Assembly (NCBI GenBank): GCA_030271595.1
Contig: JARXKO010000053.1
Coordinates: 1-8,838, forward strand
Direction of reading: 5' to 3'
Source of the DNA: Pseudomonadota bacterium
GTDB lineage: Bacteria > Pseudomonadota > Alphaproteobacteria > Sphingomonadales > Sphingomonadaceae
DNA length: 8,838 nt
Part shown: one piece after another, positions 7,346-8,838 of the stretch
Layout: every line of letters begins with the position of its first letter
Position numbering within the stretch: position 1 is the first letter of the stretch
Program-made: the position numbers and the translations under genes
The notes under the pieces: model-generated
Seen by the model: the letters and a program-made list of their open reading frames with translations, nothing else
Databases searched by the model: none
What the model was told of the DNA's origin: nothing

Positions 7346-8665
7346 TTACATCGCGCTCATGTCGCCAAAGCTGCCGACCTTCATTCTCACAAAAACTTTC
7401 ACGCCGCCGGGGCGGTGCCCGTAATCCGCGTTGAACGCCGAGGGCACGAAATCCCTGGTCACGGAGGTTCCGGCGAATAGCGCGAACGGTCCTTGTTCCA
7501 GCAGCGCGCGTTCATAGCCAAGCGTGACCGCCCCGATCCATCGCGGACCGCCGGAGCCCCCGGCGTCCATGAGCGACAATTGGTCTGGCGTCACCTGGAG
7601 CAGTTCGGCGCGGCCAAACAGATTGTTCGCGCCGCGCTGAAGCACGGCTTCGGCGAGAAAGCTGTTTTCGGGTCGACTATGAGCAGCCTTGGCGCGGCCC
7701 CAGACGAGCGACGATCTCAACCTGAAATCGCGGATTTGATGGCTGGTGGAAATCCAGGCGGCGACGAACTTCTCATGCTCGGCACCGCCCGCATCGTTCG
7801 GAGACAGCACATCGGCATAGGAACCGCCAAAGGTGACGTGATCGTCTATTTGATGGGTCAGGCGAACGGCGTAGGAATCGGGGCTATGAAGGGGCAGGGG
7901 CCAGCGGATACTCTGGCCGCTGAAGGCCGTGGCCTCCAGCGATGTGCGCCCGTATCGATACGCCAGGCCGAGCACGGTCGAAACGTCATGGAAGCCATCC
8001 TGCATATTGTGGCCGAGCGGTGAGTCCGGGTTTCCCTCGGCGGAATCGCGATGCATGAACGGTACGGGCCCGAATGCAGCGCCGCCGCGTGGCGCGAACA
8101 GCAATGTCAATTCCTGATTGCTGGCGGCGCCAAGCTTGATTGTATCCCTGAATTCCACGGCCATCAGCGTGTCGTGCGCGTGCATCGCATCAAGGTTTTC
8201 GGTCTGCAGCAGCTGCGGCGTACCGATGCTGCCAACGGTCAGCTGTTCGAGCGAACCCATCACGCTGACATGGACGCTGTTCCGCGGCGACAAATCCTGG
8301 TCGAGCATCAGCATCCATGCGCCGGGGCCGGTCACGCGCTCTTGACCGCGCGGTCCTGACGTCGCGGAATAGACCAGGAACTGGTTGATCCGGATCATCA
8401 CGGCCGGCTTGCGCTTGGCGGGCGCCGCCATGCACATCTTCATCGCCGGATCGATGGTCTGGCCAGCGGGACATGGGAGTGGCGCGGCCACATCGGCGGC
8501 GGGTGATTTCATGGCACCGCCCATGGGCGCCATGTCCTGGGCAGGTTCGACCGCCACTGCCTGGGCGTGCGCCGCCATTCCACAGCAAGTGAACAATGCG
8601 ACCGTGGCGCGGACGATTGCCGGAATTGTGCCTTTTGCCCGACCGTTTTTGGGGATCAAGGGCAT
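7346..8665 (-). CDS. Predicted outer-membrane beta-barrel protein, possible metal-related role
   Basis: This 439-aa protein has a signal peptide (about 1-36, core ATVALFTCCGMAAHAQA). A Met-rich linker (45-52) and a short Cys-bounded segment CPAGQTIDPAMKMCM (65-79) follow, then a domain of alternating amphipathic strands from about 90 to the end. Motifs include MHAHDTLMAVEF (161-172) and FGPVPFMHRDSAEGNPDSPLGH (198-219). These resemble an uncharacterised family I recall from metal-resistance neighbourhoods, with HPHD and GPPAFMHR..NPEAPLxHH patterns; no named domain is known to me. The function is unknown; metal binding is only suggested by the Met/Cys/His content. The ATG at 8665 was chosen for an AGGAA 10 bases upstream; an in-frame TTG at 8671 would add two residues. 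It lies 27 bases downstream of the gcdH stop and has no obvious promoter of its own. It may also be a porin-like barrel unrelated to metals. Confidence 0.75.
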   Translation of the reverse strand: MPLIPKNGRAKGTIPAIVRATVALFTCCGMAAHAQAVAVEPAQDMAPMGGAMKSPAADVAAPLPCPAGQTIDPAMKMCMAAPAKRKPAVMIRINQFLVYSATSGPRGQERVTGPGAWMLMLDQDLSPRNSVHVSVMGSLEQLTVGSIGTPQLLQTENLDAMHAHDTLMAVEFRDTIKLGAASNQELTLLFAPRGGAAFGPVPFMHRDSAEGNPDSPLGHNMQDGFHDVSTVLGLAYRYGRTSLEATAFSGQSIRWPLPLHSPDSYAVRLTHQIDDHVTFGGSYADVLSPNDAGGAEHEKFVAAWISTSHQIRDFRLRSSLVWGRAKAAHSRPENSFLAEAVLQRGANNLFGRAELLQVTPDQLSLMDAGGSGGPRWIGAVTLGYERALLEQGPFALFAGTSVTRDFVPSAFNADYGHRPGGVKVFVRMKVGSFGDMSAM

Positions 8666-8692
8666 CCTCAAGCTGTTCCTGCGGTGCTCATG

Positions 8693-8722
8693 CTAGAAAG
8701 CGGCAATCCCGGTAATCGCCCG
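8693..8722 (-). repeat. Direct repeat copy within the gcdH 3' end
   Basis: This is the intact partner of the remnant at 7264-7293, with 25 of 30 bases identical in the same orientation. The two copies lie 1,429 bp apart and bracket the whole 439-aa protein gene. Confidence 0.65.
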
Positions 8723-8838
8723 GCCCATGATCAGCGCGTGGACGTCGTGTGTACCTTCATAGGTGTTGACGGTTTCCAGGTTCGCGGCGTGGCGCATGAC
8801 GTGGAATTCGGCGCTGATGCCGTTGCCGCCGTGCATGT
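8693..8838 (-). CDS. gcdH: Glutaryl-CoA dehydrogenase, C-terminal fragment
   Basis: The - strand frame entering at the right edge encodes 48 residues: a GGNGI segment, then [20 protein letters not shown], then [18 protein letters not shown] and TAG. This is the end of an acyl-CoA dehydrogenase, and the [25 protein letters not shown] pattern is that of glutaryl-CoA dehydrogenase, which converts glutaryl-CoA to crotonyl-CoA in lysine and tryptophan breakdown. The Glu of YEGT corresponds to the catalytic base. The FAD-binding domains lie outside the window. The downstream 439-aa gene is close enough to share its transcript. Confidence 0.9.
   Translation of the reverse strand, partial: MHGGNGISAEFHVMRHAANLETVNTYEGTHDVHALIMGRAITGIAAF

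Noticed and set aside
7493..8023. Open + strand frame of 176 codons opposite the 439-aa protein gene
   Set aside because: It is a shadow frame. The - strand frame has a signal peptide and family-like motifs, while this one has neither.

Overview
The window looks like chromosome of an alphaproteobacterium of the order Sphingomonadales. The grounds are the high GC content, the bamA-ompH-fabZ order at the left edge, a cysteine-free L31 protein, and protein sequences resembling that group. This placement comes from recalled family features, not from a database search.

Left block (1-1187, + strand): the last 38 codons of bamA, then ompH (Skp-like periplasmic chaperone) joined through a TGATG stop/start overlap, then fabZ seven bases later. 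This is the usual envelope-biogenesis and fatty-acid cluster.

Middle block (1153-3853): a vitamin B12 module. A BtuB-like TonB-dependent receptor is on the - strand, and its 3' end overlaps the 3' end of fabZ by 35 bp. Its leader holds a recognisable cobalamin riboswitch (about 3105-3252) behind a TTGACA promoter, followed by a hairpin that would bury the Shine-Dalgarno sequence of btuB. Divergent from it is a small polytopic membrane protein of the DUF6580 type, a plausible partner in cobalamin or cobalt uptake. The receptor has no visible signal peptide from any available start, which is odd.

Next block (3952-4732, + strand): rpmE (L31, zinc-ligand-free form) and a GNAT acetyltransferase of the RimJ/RimL type, 13 bases apart.

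Right block (4733-8838, - strand): read in the direction of transcription, the 3' end of gcdH (glutaryl-CoA dehydrogenase), a 439-aa predicted outer-membrane beta-barrel protein with a Met/Cys-containing N-terminal region, then lemA and a DUF2207 membrane protein with a glycine-run C-terminus. LemA/DUF2207 is a common pair. The DUF2207 stop abuts the acetyltransferase stop with no base between.

The most notable points are: (i) the B12 riboswitch with a readable expression platform and the signal-less receptor it controls; (ii) a second, diverged copy of the last ten codons of gcdH just upstream of lemA, so that the 439-aa gene sits between two imperfect direct repeats 1,429 bp apart, as if it had been inserted at the gcdH 3' end. 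No transposase, integrase, CRISPR array, tRNA or rRNA is visible.
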